Shown: positions 1-15,750, numbered from the stretch's first letter. The stretch: 64,000 nucleotides of DNA from Ideonella benzenivorans (GCF_020387415.1 NZ_JAGWCB010000020.1:248001-312000); one strand, 5' to 3'. The notes: generated from the letters alone by a model not told the origin. Translations and numbers: made by a program.

Positions 1-110
1 CATCCGGGCGGCGAGGCAAAGGAAATGGCCTGTGGACGCCCCTGGGGATGTGGCCCGTGTCAACATAGGCGGTTGATCCCCGCCCTTGGCACCACCTCTA
101 CGTCTCCGTC

Positions 111-5783
<5,673 letters not shown>

Positions 5784-5908
5784 GACGGCCCCGCCACCCC
5801 GCCCTGACCTTGAGGTAGATTCAGCCTCAAGCTGGCCGAGCCGGCGCCGATGTCATGGAAAACCCGTCGTCCTGACGTCCGGGCCTTGAGCGATCTCCAA
5901 TTCCCTTC

Positions 5909-7039
5909 ATGCGCGTCTGCTCACTCTCATCCGTCCAGAACTGCATCGAGCTCGGGCAGCCGCTGCCGTTCAGCGTGCGCGACGCCAGCCAGCAACTGTT
6001 GCTGGCCCGGGGCCAGGTCATTGCCGACACGCAACAGTTGGAGGACCTGTTCCACCGCGGGGCCATGGTCGAAGTCGAGGAACTGGCCGGCGTGCTGCAG
6101 CCGGTGCGTCGCAGCGCCCGCGCACGGCGCCCGGACCAGCTGCCTGCCGCCTGGGACCACTGCAGCCACGACATGCGCCAGGTGCTCAGTGCGGCGCCGG
6201 ATCAGCTGGCGGGGGCGGTGGACCGGGTCACGGACCAGTTGCTGGCGCTGATCCAGGAGTCGCCCGAGGTGGCGCTGGCGCAGATCGTGCGTCAACCCGG
6301 CGGCGGAGGCCACTACGGGATCAACCATTCCATCCATGCCGCCACCGCCTGCCAGGCCGCGGCGCACTTCCTGGGCTGGAACTCGGATGACCAGCGGCGG
6401 GCCTTCCAGGCGGCGCTGACGATGAACATTGCGATGGCCGACCTGCAGGCCCGGCTGGCGACCCAGGTCTCGCCGCTGACGGCCCGGCAGCGGGAGGCCA
6501 TCCACGACCATCCTGTGCGCGGGGTGCAGATGCTGTCCGAGGCGGGCATCACCGATGCCGCCTGGCTGGACGCGGTGCGCCTGCACCACGAACTGCCGGA
6601 CGGCTCCGGCTACCCGGCGGGCACCTCGGAAAGCAGCGAGCTGGCCGAGATGCTGCGCTTTGCCGATGTCTACACCGCGCTGCTGAGCGACCGGGCCGAC
6701 CGGCCGGCCATCAGTGCCCGCCAGGCCGGGCGCGAGCTGCACCAGATGGCCGCCACCAGTCCGCTGGCCGGTGCGCTGATCAAATCCTTCGGTATCTTCC
6801 CGCCGGGCAGCGTGGTGCGTCTGGCCAGCGGGGAGATGGGCATCGTGGTGCGCAATGGCGAGAAGGCCTACCACCCGCGGGTGGCCATTCTGACCACTGC
6901 CACTGGCGAGCCCCGGCGGGCGCCGCTGGTGCGTGACACCTCCCGCGACAGCCATGCCGTGGCCTCACTGCTGTCGGCCCATGCCCTGCCCATGCACGTC
7001 AGCGAGCAGACGATCGCGGGGCTGATCGCGGGGGGCTGA
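5909..7039 (+). CDS. HD-GYP-like domain protein with degenerate catalytic residues
   Basis: The 376-residue protein resembles HD-GYP phosphodiesterases, which hydrolyse cyclic di-GMP. The second half of the motif is intact: HH at residues 226-227 followed by LPDGSGYP, and an upstream HDHPVRGVQML block. The position where the family has its HD metal-binding dyad (usually HDIGK) reads TMNIAMAD, so the catalytic HD pair appears to be missing. An NHSIH block precedes it. The N-terminal 100 residues resemble the DUF3391-like leader found in many HD-GYP proteins only in general character. A reasonable inference is a c-di-GMP-binding or scaffold protein rather than an active enzyme. It is a single-gene unit followed by a strong terminator. 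Confidence 0.78.
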   Translation: MRVCSLSSVQNCIELGQPLPFSVRDASQQLLLARGQVIADTQQLEDLFHRGAMVEVEELAGVLQPVRRSARARRPDQLPAAWDHCSHDMRQVLSAAPDQLAGAVDRVTDQLLALIQESPEVALAQIVRQPGGGGHYGINHSIHAATACQAAAHFLGWNSDDQRRAFQAALTMNIAMADLQARLATQVSPLTARQREAIHDHPVRGVQMLSEAGITDAAWLDAVRLHHELPDGSGYPAGTSESSELAEMLRFADVYTALLSDRADRPAISARQAGRELHQMAATSPLAGALIKSFGIFPPGSVVRLASGEMGIVVRNGEKAYHPRVAILTTATGEPRRAPLVRDTSRDSHAVASLLSAHALPMHVSEQTIAGLIAGG

Positions 7040-7057
7040 TCCCCGGCCGCGGCCAGA

Positions 7058-7083
7058 AAAAAGCCCGCCGGAGGGCGGGCTTT
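7058..7083. terminator. Bidirectional rho-independent terminator
   Basis: A GC-rich inverted repeat (AAAGCCCGCC / GGCGGGCTTT around a GGAG loop) lies between the convergent HD-GYP and M36 peptidase genes. A-rich and T-rich flanks allow it to act in both directions. Confidence 0.85.
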
Positions 7084-7100
7084 CCGGGGGGGGGCCGGGC

Positions 7101-9695
7101 TCAGGGCGTCGGCGTGGCCACCACGTAGCTTTCGGTCACCCCGATGTTGTCGGTGCTGGCCCGGTCCGGGCCGACCGCGCCGAGGCCCATGCCGCGCTTG
7201 GCAAAGGCCGTGGCCCAGACCATGAAGTCGGCGTCGTCGGTGGCATCGGCCACGGCCAGGATGGCGTCGCGGGCTTCCAGCATGGTCGGGGCGTTGGGCG
7301 TCATCTTCAGGCCGGCGATGATGTAGTCCTGCACCTTGCTGCGGGCCTGCTTGAAGCTGTAGCGGCCGTCCTGCAGGAAGCCGGCATAGGCCTCCCACAG
7401 CACGTTGGCCCAGATCTCGCCGGTGTTGTGCACCTCGGCGTTGGTGGAGCCGTCCTGGCCGAAGGCGATCGGCGCGGTGGTGGGCAGGGCCACGTTGTTC
7501 TGGATGTGCTGGAAGGTCAGCGGGTTCTTCGCGAAGTCGGTCGAGTACGGCGTGCGGCGGATGCCGAAGTAGTAGTCGCCCAGCACGTAGCTGCCCACCG
7601 CATAAGCGCCGTTCCAGTTGGTGTTGGTCTTGACCTGCACATCGTCGGCGCGGACCTGCAGCAGCATCGTGTTGAAGTCGCTCCAGCCTTCGCCCATGCC
7701 CCGGCCCTGGTTGTTGGACAGGCCGCTGCCGTTGCCCACCAGCCGGTTGCTGACGTAGTGGAAGAACTCGTGCGCGATGATGCCTTCGTCCAGGGTGCCA
7801 TCCAGGTCCATGGCCGGGTCACGCTGCATGTGCACGGTCACTGGCGTGGCCGAGGCCTTCAGCTTGGCGCCATCGTCCATGGACACCATCATCGCCGGGA
7901 TGGTGATGGTGGCATCGGTGCCGCCCATGCTGATCGGCGAGCCGGCCGCATTGTTGACGACCAGCACGGCGGCCGCCCCGGCGTTCTGGGCATTCTTGGC
8001 CTTGGTGACGAAGTCACAGGCACCGCGGTCGATCAGGGCGATCTTGCCGGCCAGCGCGCCGCCATTGGTCACGGCCGTGCAGGCATCGGTGGTGGGGGCC
8101 GTGCCGTCGTCAACGAGCTGCAGCGTGCCGGTCAGGTCGAAGCTCGTTGCACCGAAGGCGGCGGTGGAGAAGGTCATCTTGCCGGCCAGCGAGGCCGGGT
8201 CCAGCACCCGGAACTCGCCCTTGATCAGGCCGTCGAACAGGTACATCTGCATGCGCGGCGAACCGCCGTCGGCCGGCGTGGACATGTTGGCGTTGTTGCG
8301 GCCCGAGTAGTCCTGGCCTTCGGCCAGGATGGGGTCGCCTTCGACACCGCCACGCCCGTAGTTGCTGGTCTGGGCATTGCCGGCGGCCTCGTTGAAGCCG
8401 TGGTCGTACCAGAAGTCGTGCAGCCAGTTGTTCATGTAGAACAGGTTGACCACGGCGGCGTTCTTGGCAGTGGTGGTGCTCGGATCGGTGTCACCCTGCA
8501 GCGGGTAGTCGAAGGCGTTGGCAGCGGTGGCGGCGGCCATCACATCACCCCGGCGGGCGGAGTAGCCGTTGGGCGCAGCCAGGTCCAGGTAGGCCGTGAC
8601 GTTGTTGCCCGAGGTCGTGTTGGCGCCATTGGCCAGCCACGGGTCCTGGGTGGAGATCTTGCTGCTGGCCGACTGGGTGATCAGGCGCGAGGCCACGTCC
8701 TTGCGCGGCATCGACTTGGTCGGGTCGAACTTCTTGAACGGCGCCATGCCGTTGCCCAGCGGCGAGTCATAAGGCACACCGTACTGGTCCGCCAGCATGC
8801 GGTAGGTGTAGGGCGAGGTGACCTCGTAGGCCCGCAGGTCCTTGCGGAACAGCACGCTGCCGTCCTGCGCCGAAACAACGTAGCCGAAGTCGGTCTGGCG
8901 GGCGCCGTCGCGGGTGGCGGCCGACAGTTCGATGTAATAGGCCGGGATGATCTGGCTGCCCAGCGCGTAGTAGACCGGCTTCACGCGCGGGTCGCTTTCC
9001 AGGCGCAAGTCGCCCTGGGCCGCGGGGCGCTTCCAGCTGCGGTAGGCCCCCTGGGCCGCTCCGGCGGTGAAGTCCGTGCCGACCCGGCCACCCAGGTTGG
9101 CGAAGGCCTTGGCGATGGCCTGGGGTTCGCTCAGCGAGAACTTGGTGGCCGTCAGGCTGCTGCTGTCGGTGTGGGTTGCGAAGTAGCCCGAGATGGCCAC
9201 CAGACGGCTCTGGCGATCCATCAGCACGCTCATGTCGCGCCCGAAGACCTCGACGCCGCCGACGCGCTGGCGAAAGCGCTGGATCACGGGGCCGGTGCCG
9301 CCGTCCTGCTGGTCGAACAGCTGGGCCTCATCGATGGCACGCTGGGTCAGGCCCAGGGCCTGGGCATGGCGCGCCAGGAAGTGGCGGGCGGTGGCTTCGC
9401 GCAGGGCCTGACCCTTCAGGTTGCTGCGCAGCGTGGAGACGTTCTGGCCCTTCTTGGCCCACAGGAAGGTGACGCCCAGGCGCGCGTCGTACTGGCTGCG
9501 GAAGCCAAAGCGGGAGACCTGGGCATCGGCGGTCTGGCGCAGCGTGGGGGCCGCGACCTGACGCGCCTGCAGCGCGGCATCGTAGTCGCGCAGCTCGCCA
9601 GACTTGAACTGGGCGGACAGGGGGGAGGCCGCAGGCGCGGCCAGGCTACCGGTGGCCCACAGCGCAGCGAGGGTACCCAGGGCAAAGTGACGCAT
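7101..9695 (-). CDS. Secreted M36 (fungalysin-type) zinc metallopeptidase with PA domain
   Basis: The 864-residue protein begins with a classic signal peptide (MRHFALGTLAALWATGSLAAPA). A propeptide with FTP-like features follows (GVEVFGRDMSVLMDRQ), then the M36 catalytic domain. The zinc motif HEFFH is near residue 641, followed by the glutamate-containing GEGWSDF and GEIWANVLWEAY segments typical of the family. A protease-associated (PA) domain is inserted before the catalytic helix (GKIALIDRGACDFVTKAKNA, then GAAAVLVVNN). The protein is probably exported, self-processed and active outside the cell, degrading proteins. It is alone on the minus strand and ends at the shared terminator. The start is fixed by the signal peptide. 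Confidence 0.92.
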   Translation of the reverse strand: MRHFALGTLAALWATGSLAAPAASPLSAQFKSGELRDYDAALQARQVAAPTLRQTADAQVSRFGFRSQYDARLGVTFLWAKKGQNVSTLRSNLKGQALREATARHFLARHAQALGLTQRAIDEAQLFDQQDGGTGPVIQRFRQRVGGVEVFGRDMSVLMDRQSRLVAISGYFATHTDSSSLTATKFSLSEPQAIAKAFANLGGRVGTDFTAGAAQGAYRSWKRPAAQGDLRLESDPRVKPVYYALGSQIIPAYYIELSAATRDGARQTDFGYVVSAQDGSVLFRKDLRAYEVTSPYTYRMLADQYGVPYDSPLGNGMAPFKKFDPTKSMPRKDVASRLITQSASSKISTQDPWLANGANTTSGNNVTAYLDLAAPNGYSARRGDVMAAATAANAFDYPLQGDTDPSTTTAKNAAVVNLFYMNNWLHDFWYDHGFNEAAGNAQTSNYGRGGVEGDPILAEGQDYSGRNNANMSTPADGGSPRMQMYLFDGLIKGEFRVLDPASLAGKMTFSTAAFGATSFDLTGTLQLVDDGTAPTTDACTAVTNGGALAGKIALIDRGACDFVTKAKNAQNAGAAAVLVVNNAAGSPISMGGTDATITIPAMMVSMDDGAKLKASATPVTVHMQRDPAMDLDGTLDEGIIAHEFFHYVSNRLVGNGSGLSNNQGRGMGEGWSDFNTMLLQVRADDVQVKTNTNWNGAYAVGSYVLGDYYFGIRRTPYSTDFAKNPLTFQHIQNNVALPTTAPIAFGQDGSTNAEVHNTGEIWANVLWEAYAGFLQDGRYSFKQARSKVQDYIIAGLKMTPNAPTMLEARDAILAVADATDDADFMVWATAFAKRGMGLGAVGPDRASTDNIGVTESYVVATPTP

Positions 9696-9852
9696 GGTTT
9701 GGAACTTCCAGCATGGGAGCGCCGCGCGACATCCGGTGGGACATTCGCTTCGGCCACACCGTTTTCGCGCCCTGGTGGGGGCCCGAAAACGAACGATGAG
9801 CGCGCATTCTCATCGTTGCGCTTTGTTTCCAGGGCGTGAATGCGATGTCGTC

Positions 9853-10461
9853 TTAGGGGGGCTGAATCCCTGTGCGCCAGCGCTGCCAACGCCAGCCCAG
9901 CAACCCGGTGATGACCAGCCCATAGACCGCGACCTCGGCCAGATCGTTCTTGCCGGCCTTGACCCAGAAGAAGTGCAACAGCGCGGCCAGCGCGATGCCG
10001 TAGACCGCCTTGTGAAGGTCCTGCCAGCGCCGCCCTCCCATGGCGCGGATGGCGGCATTGAAGGAAGTGGCCGCCAGCGGCAACATGGCCAGCCAAGCGG
10101 CGGTGCCTACCAGGATGAACGGGCGCTTGCCCACGTCATGGACCAGGGCGTTCCAGTCCAGCCCCTGGTCCAGCCAGGCATAGGCCAGCCAGTGCAGCGT
10201 GCCGTACAGGAAGGTGGCCACGCCCAGGTTGCGCCGCCAGCGCAGCAGGGCGTGCCAGCCGGTCCAGGTGCGCAGCGGGGTGACCAGCAGCGTCAGGCAC
10301 AGCCCGCGCAGGGTCCAGTCGCCCAGCCCGCGGATCAGGGCCTCGGCGGGGTTGGGGCCCAGCGTGTCGTGCCAGCCCTGCCAGAGCAGGCCGGCAGCCG
10401 GCCACGCCAGCAACACCCACAGCAGCGGCTTGGCCGCTGGATGCAACAGCCAGCGGTTCAT
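9853..10461 (-). CDS. msrQ: MsrQ, haem-binding membrane subunit of the MsrPQ methionine sulfoxide reductase
   Basis: The 202-residue polytopic membrane protein belongs to the YedZ/MsrQ ferric-reductase-like family. Histidine-bearing helices such as ATFLYGTLHWLAY and WQDLHKAVYGIALAALLHFFW supply haem ligands. MsrQ passes electrons from the respiratory chain or a flavin reductase to periplasmic MsrP, which repairs oxidised methionine in envelope proteins. Its ATG overlaps the msrP stop codon by one base (TGATG), so the two genes are translationally coupled. The length matches the family. Confidence 0.93.
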   Translation of the reverse strand: MNRWLLHPAAKPLLWVLLAWPAAGLLWQGWHDTLGPNPAEALIRGLGDWTLRGLCLTLLVTPLRTWTGWHALLRWRRNLGVATFLYGTLHWLAYAWLDQGLDWNALVHDVGKRPFILVGTAAWLAMLPLAATSFNAAIRAMGGRRWQDLHKAVYGIALAALLHFFWVKAGKNDLAEVAVYGLVITGLLGWRWQRWRTGIQPP

Positions 10462-11450
10462 CAGTAGTACTTCTTCAGGTCCATGCCTGCGTAGAGCGAG
10501 CCCACTTGGGCTTCATAGCCGTTGAACATCAGCGTCGGCCGCTTGCGGGCGAACAGCCCATCCTCGCCGATGCGCCGCTCGCTGGCCTGGCTCCAGCGCG
10601 GGTGGTCCACCTGCGGGTTGACGTTGGAATAGAAGCCGTATTCGCTGGGTGCCGCCTGGGTCCAGCTGCTCACCGGCTGCTGCTCGACCAGACGGATCTT
10701 CACCAGACTCTTGGCGCTCTTGAACCCGTATTTCCAAGGCACGACCAGACGCACCGGCGCGCCATTCTGCTTGGGCAGCACCTCGCCATACAGGCCGAAG
10801 GCCAGCAGGGTGAGCGGGTGCATCGCCTCGTCCAGGCGCAGGCCTTCGTGGTAGGGCCAGTCCAGCACGCCGCGGCGCAGGCCGGGCATCTGGGCCGGGT
10901 TGGCCAGGGTGACGAACTCCACGTACTTCGCATTGCCGGTCGGCTCCACCTGGCGCAGCAGCTGCGCGAGCGAATAGCCGACCCAGGGGATGACCATGGA
11001 CCAGCCCTCAACGCAGCGCAGGCGGTAGATGCGGTCTTCCAGCGGCGCCAGTTTCAGCAGATCGTCGATGCCGAAGCTGCGCGGCTTGTGCACCGCGCCT
11101 TCGATGCTGACCGTCCAGGGGCGGGTCTGGAGCGAGCCGGCCAGGCGGTTCGGATCCCCCTTGTCGGTGCCGAACTCGTAGAAGTTGTTGTAGCGGGTGA
11201 TGTCCTCGTAGGCGGTCGGCCGGTCCATCACGATGGCGCCGGCCACGCCGGAACGGGTGGCGGCCAGCCGGGGCAGCTTGCCGGGGGGGCTGGCGGGCTG
11301 GGCCAGGGCCTCACGGGCCGTCCAGCCTGCCAGGCCGGTGCCGGCCAGGGCCGCGGCCTGCAGCCACTGGCGCCGGCTCTGCCACGCCTCGCGGGGGGTG
11401 ATCTCGGAGGAGATCGGGTGTTGGTAGCCGCGGTCTTTCAGGGGATGCAT
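10461..11450 (-). CDS. msrP: MsrP, periplasmic molybdopterin methionine sulfoxide reductase
   Basis: The 329-residue protein has a twin-arginine signal ([19 protein letters not shown], then ALA), as expected for a folded molybdoenzyme exported by Tat. The conserved sulfite-oxidase-type core is present: [15 protein letters not shown] contains the molybdenum-ligating cysteine, and [18 protein letters not shown] contains the pterin-binding lysines and serine. It reduces methionine sulfoxide in periplasmic proteins using electrons from MsrQ, encoded immediately downstream. The start shown gives about 20 residues ahead of the Tat motif, normal for this family. Confidence 0.95.
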   Translation of the reverse strand: MHPLKDRGYQHPISSEITPREAWQSRRQWLQAAALAGTGLAGWTAREALAQPASPPGKLPRLAATRSGVAGAIVMDRPTAYEDITRYNNFYEFGTDKGDPNRLAGSLQTRPWTVSIEGAVHKPRSFGIDDLLKLAPLEDRIYRLRCVEGWSMVIPWVGYSLAQLLRQVEPTGNAKYVEFVTLANPAQMPGLRRGVLDWPYHEGLRLDEAMHPLTLLAFGLYGEVLPKQNGAPVRLVVPWKYGFKSAKSLVKIRLVEQQPVSSWTQAAPSEYGFYSNVNPQVDHPRWSQASERRIGEDGLFARKRPTLMFNGYEAQVGSLYAGMDLKKYY

Positions 11451-11551
11451 GGTGAGTCCTCGAGGAGGGGCGGCGCAGTGCCGCCGGGCAGGGTGTCTCC
11501 ATGAGTCGCGCCTGCCGCGCTCACCTTACGACCGGGTCTTGCCCGGCAAGT

Positions 11552-12247
11552 TCAGCCCAACTGCTGCTTCAGGAAGGCCAGCGTGCGTTCCAGGGCCAGC
11601 GCGGCGGCTTGGGCGTCGTAGCGGTTGGTCGGCACCCGGTGCGGGTCCACCTGCGTCTCGTTGGCGAAGGCGTGCATCGCCTCGTAGGTGTGGATGGTGA
11701 CCGGCACGCCGGCGGCCTTCAGCTGGGCCTCCAGGGCCGGCACCTGCGTGATGGAGAAGAAGGCGTCCTGGGTCGCGAAATGGCCCATCACCGCAGCGCG
11801 GATCTTCGTGGCGTCGATGTATTCCAGCGGCGGGAAGCCGTACCAAGTCACCGCGGCGGCGATCTCGGGCGAGAAGCAGGTCGACAGCAGGGTCAGCGCA
11901 CCGCCCATGCAGTAGCCGGTCACGCCCACCTTGGGGCAGCCGCGGGCCTGCAGCTGCAGCACCGCGCCGCGGATGTCCTGGCTGGCGGCATCGGCGAAAT
12001 CCAGGCCATTCATCAGGTGCTCGGCTTCCTTGGCCTCGACCGTCACCTGGCCGCGGTAGAGGTCGGGCACCAGCACCCGGTAGCCGGCCTCGGCGTAGGT
12101 CTCGGCCACACCCTTGATCTGGTCGTTCAGACCCCACCATTCCTGGATCACCACCAGGCCGGGTGCGCCCTGGGCTTGGGCCGGCTCCACCATCCAGCCC
12201 TGGGCGGTCTGGCCGTCGGGGCGCTTGAATTCGATCATCTGGCTCAT
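11552..12247 (-). CDS. Dienelactone hydrolase family protein
   Basis: The 231-residue protein has the alpha/beta-hydrolase fold of dienelactone hydrolases. The nucleophile is the cysteine in GVTGYCMGGAL (about residue 118). The catalytic aspartate probably lies in the GHFATQDAFFS segment and the histidine in HTYEAMHAFANE. The conserved motif QEWWGLND is near residue 36. In catechol pathways such enzymes open dienelactones, but no catabolic genes surround this copy, so the real substrate is unknown. It is separated by 27 bp from the upstream ccsB gene and may be cotranscribed with it. Confidence 0.9.
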   Translation of the reverse strand: MSQMIEFKRPDGQTAQGWMVEPAQAQGAPGLVVIQEWWGLNDQIKGVAETYAEAGYRVLVPDLYRGQVTVEAKEAEHLMNGLDFADAASQDIRGAVLQLQARGCPKVGVTGYCMGGALTLLSTCFSPEIAAAVTWYGFPPLEYIDATKIRAAVMGHFATQDAFFSITQVPALEAQLKAAGVPVTIHTYEAMHAFANETQVDPHRVPTNRYDAQAAALALERTLAFLKQQLG

Positions 12248-12274
12248 CGCGCGATCTCCGGGTTCAGGACAGGG

Positions 12275-13627
12275 TCACAGGGTGCCGTAGGAATGCAGGC
12301 CCGACAGGAACATGTTGACGCCCAGGAAGGCAAAGGTCGTCACCACCAGACCGCTGAGCGCCCACCAGGCCGAGGCCACGCCGCGCAGCCCCTTCATCAT
12401 GCGCATGTGCAGCCAGGCTGCGTAGTTCAGCCAGACGATCAGGGCCCAGGTTTCCTTCGGGTCCCAGCTCCAGTAGCCGCCCCAGGCCTCGGCGGCCCAG
12501 AAGGCGCCCAGCACGGTGGCGATGGTGAAGAAGGCGAACCCGACCGCGATCGCGCGGTACATCACGTCGTCCATCACCGTCAGGTCCGGCGTGCGGGCGT
12601 TGATGGGCTTGCGCAGCGCCACCATCAGCGCGAAGAACAGCGCGGTGCCGCCGATCAGGCGGACCGCCTTCCAGGCGGCCTCGACCGGAGCGTCAGGCGC
12701 GCTGGCCAGGGCCGCATAGGCCGCGATGGCCACGGCCAGCACCCCGGGCACCGCCACCAGGCCGATCCACAGCGAGCGGGAGGCCGACTCCTTCAGCAGG
12801 CAGGCCAGGCCCACCATCGCAGCCAGTGCGAAGGTGCCGTAGCCGATGAAGTTGGCCGGCACGTGCAGTTTCATCCACCAGCTTTGCAGCGCGGGCACCA
12901 GCGGCTGGATCTCCTGCGCGTCGCGCACCAGCGTGTACCAGAGCAGGAAGCCGACCGCGGCACTGACCACCAGCATCACGAAGGCACCCAGCGAGCGCAC
13001 CTTGTAATGGGCCTCGTAGTACAGGTAGAACAGCGTGGTCAGCCAGCAGAACAGGACGAACACCTCGTAGAGGTTGCTGACCGGGATGTGGCCGATGTCC
13101 GGGCCGATCTGGTGGCTCTCGAACCAGCGCACCATGGTGCCGGTCAGGGCCATGAACACCGCGGCCCAGGCCAGGCCGGAACCCACCTTCAGGCCCAGTG
13201 CGTTCTCGCCGCCCTTGCGGTCCAGGAAGCCGATCCAGTAGAAGAGGGTGCTCATGTAGAAGAGCACGCTCATCCACATGATGGCGCTCTGGCTGGCCAG
13301 GAAGTACTTGAGCAGGAAGACCTTGTCGCCAGCGGCCAGATCGGCGCCGAAGTTGTCCAGATGCTGGTTGTAGAGCGAGATGGCCAGCAGGCTCGCGGCC
13401 CCCACCCCCAGGGCCAGCGTGCGCAGCGGCCCCCAGAACCAGCCCAGCCCGATCAGCACCGGCACGGCACCCAGCAAGATGCCGTGCTCGTAGTCGTTCA
13501 TCGACGCGTCGTAGCGGTGGAAGGCATAGCCGGCACCCAGCACGATGCACAGGGCATAGAGCCAGTCATAGGCGCTGCGCTGGCTGAACCAGCCGGGCTT
13601 GCCGAGAGGGAGCGTGGTGGTGGTCAT
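12275..13627 (-). CDS. ccsB: CcsB/CcsA-type cytochrome c biogenesis protein
   Basis: The 450-residue integral membrane protein carries the haem-handling signature WGGYWSWDPKETWAL (the WWD-type motif) near the C-terminus. Flanking histidines lie in the loops at LHVPANFIGYG and WLHMRM. It works with ResB in system II cytochrome c maturation, moving haem across the membrane and attaching it to CxxCH motifs of apocytochromes. The ATG at 13627 (MTTTTLPLG) was chosen because it overlaps the resB stop by four bases (ATGA); the upstream extension is only resB sequence in another frame. The neighbouring cytochrome c4 is a likely client. Confidence 0.94.
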   Translation of the reverse strand: MTTTTLPLGKPGWFSQRSAYDWLYALCIVLGAGYAFHRYDASMNDYEHGILLGAVPVLIGLGWFWGPLRTLALGVGAASLLAISLYNQHLDNFGADLAAGDKVFLLKYFLASQSAIMWMSVLFYMSTLFYWIGFLDRKGGENALGLKVGSGLAWAAVFMALTGTMVRWFESHQIGPDIGHIPVSNLYEVFVLFCWLTTLFYLYYEAHYKVRSLGAFVMLVVSAAVGFLLWYTLVRDAQEIQPLVPALQSWWMKLHVPANFIGYGTFALAAMVGLACLLKESASRSLWIGLVAVPGVLAVAIAAYAALASAPDAPVEAAWKAVRLIGGTALFFALMVALRKPINARTPDLTVMDDVMYRAIAVGFAFFTIATVLGAFWAAEAWGGYWSWDPKETWALIVWLNYAAWLHMRMMKGLRGVASAWWALSGLVVTTFAFLGVNMFLSGLHSYGTL

Positions 13628-15750
13628 GGCGTGGGTTCTCCAGAGGAGGGGGGCGGGCCGAACAGGTCCTGCCGCAGGGCGTTGAAGTCGGCGTCGATGT
13701 CCAGTGTGCGGCGCGGGGTCGACATGGCCATCAGCCCATGGGTGCGGCCTTCGCCCGACGGGCTCAGCCAGATCCACAGCCGACGCTCGCGGATGTAGAG
13801 CATGGCAAACACGCCCAGGATCAGCAACACGGCGCCCAGGTAGACCAGCTTCTTGCCCGGGGCGCGGGCGACCTGGAACACGCTGGCCTGCACCTGGTTG
13901 AAGCCAGTGAGCTGCATCATCAGCGGGGCCGGGTAGAAATAGCTGTCCGACAGGGCCATCACGGCCTGCGTCATGAAGGTCTGTGTGTGGGCGTCGGCGG
14001 CCAGCGGGGCCAGACCGTCGGCCTGGCGCACCATTTGTTCCAGCTCGAACAGCGAACCGTTGAGGATGCGCAGCAGCACGTCGGCCACGCGCTGGCGGTC
14101 GGCTTCGGGCACGGTGGTTTCGATGAACTGGCTCAGCGCGGCCAGCCCGCCGGGGACGGCGTCAGTCTTGGCGGCGCGCTCGGCGCCGGAGAACAGCGCC
14201 AGGGCCCGTTCACCGGTGATGCGCAGCTGGTCGCGCATCTCGGGCCGATCGGCCGGGGTGGCGCTTTCGGCATAGCGGCGGGCGGCCTGGCTTCGCAGCG
14301 CCGGGTCATTGAGCGCGCTGCGCAGGTGCAGCCAGCCGTTCAGGCTGTTCTGGTCGTCCACCGGAATGCGCAGATAGCGGAAGTTCTGGTCCGAGGCCTC
14401 GCGCACGCCCATCACGAAGACGCGCTGGCCATCGATCTCCAGCGGCAGCATGTAGTTCTGGAATTCGCGCGCCTGTCCGCTGGCATCGCGCAGCTTGTAG
14501 GTGAACGACGGGCCGACGTTGTGCAGCTGCTTCTTCTTGTCCGGGTTGATGCCGGCGCCCAGGTGTTTCTCCAGCGCACCGCCCAGGTCCACCTTGCGCA
14601 CATCGGTGCCGCCGGCCGGGTTGGCGCCGCCCAGGTTCTCGACGTTGATCACGCGCAGCCCGGTCAGCTCCAGCGTGTACTTGTCCTGGCCGCCGGTCAG
14701 CGGGATGCTGTCGCCGATGCGGCCCTTGAGGACCAGCGGCGGGCCCTTGCCAGCCAGCGGTTGGGCCGAGAGCTCCAGCAGCGAGCCGCCGTCGTCGAAG
14801 CTGCTCTGGTAGATCGCCACGCCGCGGTGGAACACCGGCTCGTTGACCTTGACCATCGCCTCGGTGCTGGCCCCGGTGTCGTGGTCGTGCAGCACGATCT
14901 TGCTGGCGAACAGCTTGGGCATGCCGGTGTCGTAGTACTCGACGATGAACTTCTTGAGTTCCACGTCGAAGTCCAGGTCCTGCAGCACGATCCCGTCGGG
15001 CATGCTCAGCACGGCGGCGTTGGCCCGTCCCCCCTCGGGCACCAGCAGGTTGCCGCGGAAGGTGGGGTTGCCGGGCGGCAGACGGTGCTCCGGCGAGACA
15101 TCCTTGATGAAGCCGCCCCCTTCGAAGGTGCTCTTGCCGGTGAGCCACATCTGGGCCCGCACGATCAGGTCACCGTCGAACAGGCCACCCAGGCAGATCA
15201 GCACCACGGCCGAGTGGGCGGCCAGGTAACCCACCTTGTTGAGCCGGCCCTGGCGGGCCGCGACCATGGTGCCGTCCTCGCGCACCTGGGCGCGGGCCTG
15301 CCAGCCCCGGCGCTGCAGCAACTGCGAGACCTGCTGCAGCGCGGCCTCCCCGTTGCCGGGCAGATCACCTTCCGCCTTGTGGTGGAAGGCCTTCAGCGAC
15401 TGTGCCCGCACATGCTCCTTGAAGCTGCGCAGGTCGTTCAGGATCTTGGGCGTGTTGCGGGCGATGCACAGGCTGGTGGAGAGCACCAGAAAGCCCAGGA
15501 TCAGCAGGAACCAGGGGGCGCTGTAGACATTGAACAGGTGGAAGCGGCTGAACACCTCGGCCCAGAAGGGCCCGAACTGGTTGATGTAGTTGTTCAGCGG
15601 CTCGTTCTGCTTCACCACCGTGCCGATCACGGAGGCGATGCAGATCACGCACAGCAGCGTGATCGCGAAGCGCATCGAGGACAGCAACTCCAGGCTGTCG
15701 CGCCAGGCGCGGCGGTGCAGGGAAACAGGGGTGCCGGTGGAGGCGGTCAT
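13624..15750 (-). CDS. resB: ResB-type cytochrome c biogenesis protein
   Basis: This 708-residue protein has four predicted membrane segments: SMRFAITLLCVICIASVIG, a helix near residues 80-100, GYLAAHSAVVLICLGG, and the C-terminal KLVYLGAVLLILGVFAMLY. A large periplasmic domain lies between the third and fourth. This is the layout of ResB/Ccs1, the partner of CcsB in system II cytochrome c maturation. The second ATG (MTASTG) is preferred over one 12 codons upstream, which would put coding sequence within about 25 bp of the cytochrome c4 terminator. The stop overlaps the ccsB start. Confidence 0.92.
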   Translation of the reverse strand: MTASTGTPVSLHRRAWRDSLELLSSMRFAITLLCVICIASVIGTVVKQNEPLNNYINQFGPFWAEVFSRFHLFNVYSAPWFLLILGFLVLSTSLCIARNTPKILNDLRSFKEHVRAQSLKAFHHKAEGDLPGNGEAALQQVSQLLQRRGWQARAQVREDGTMVAARQGRLNKVGYLAAHSAVVLICLGGLFDGDLIVRAQMWLTGKSTFEGGGFIKDVSPEHRLPPGNPTFRGNLLVPEGGRANAAVLSMPDGIVLQDLDFDVELKKFIVEYYDTGMPKLFASKIVLHDHDTGASTEAMVKVNEPVFHRGVAIYQSSFDDGGSLLELSAQPLAGKGPPLVLKGRIGDSIPLTGGQDKYTLELTGLRVINVENLGGANPAGGTDVRKVDLGGALEKHLGAGINPDKKKQLHNVGPSFTYKLRDASGQAREFQNYMLPLEIDGQRVFVMGVREASDQNFRYLRIPVDDQNSLNGWLHLRSALNDPALRSQAARRYAESATPADRPEMRDQLRITGERALALFSGAERAAKTDAVPGGLAALSQFIETTVPEADRQRVADVLLRILNGSLFELEQMVRQADGLAPLAADAHTQTFMTQAVMALSDSYFYPAPLMMQLTGFNQVQASVFQVARAPGKKLVYLGAVLLILGVFAMLYIRERRLWIWLSPSGEGRTHGLMAMSTPRRTLDIDADFNALRQDLFGPPPSSGEPTP

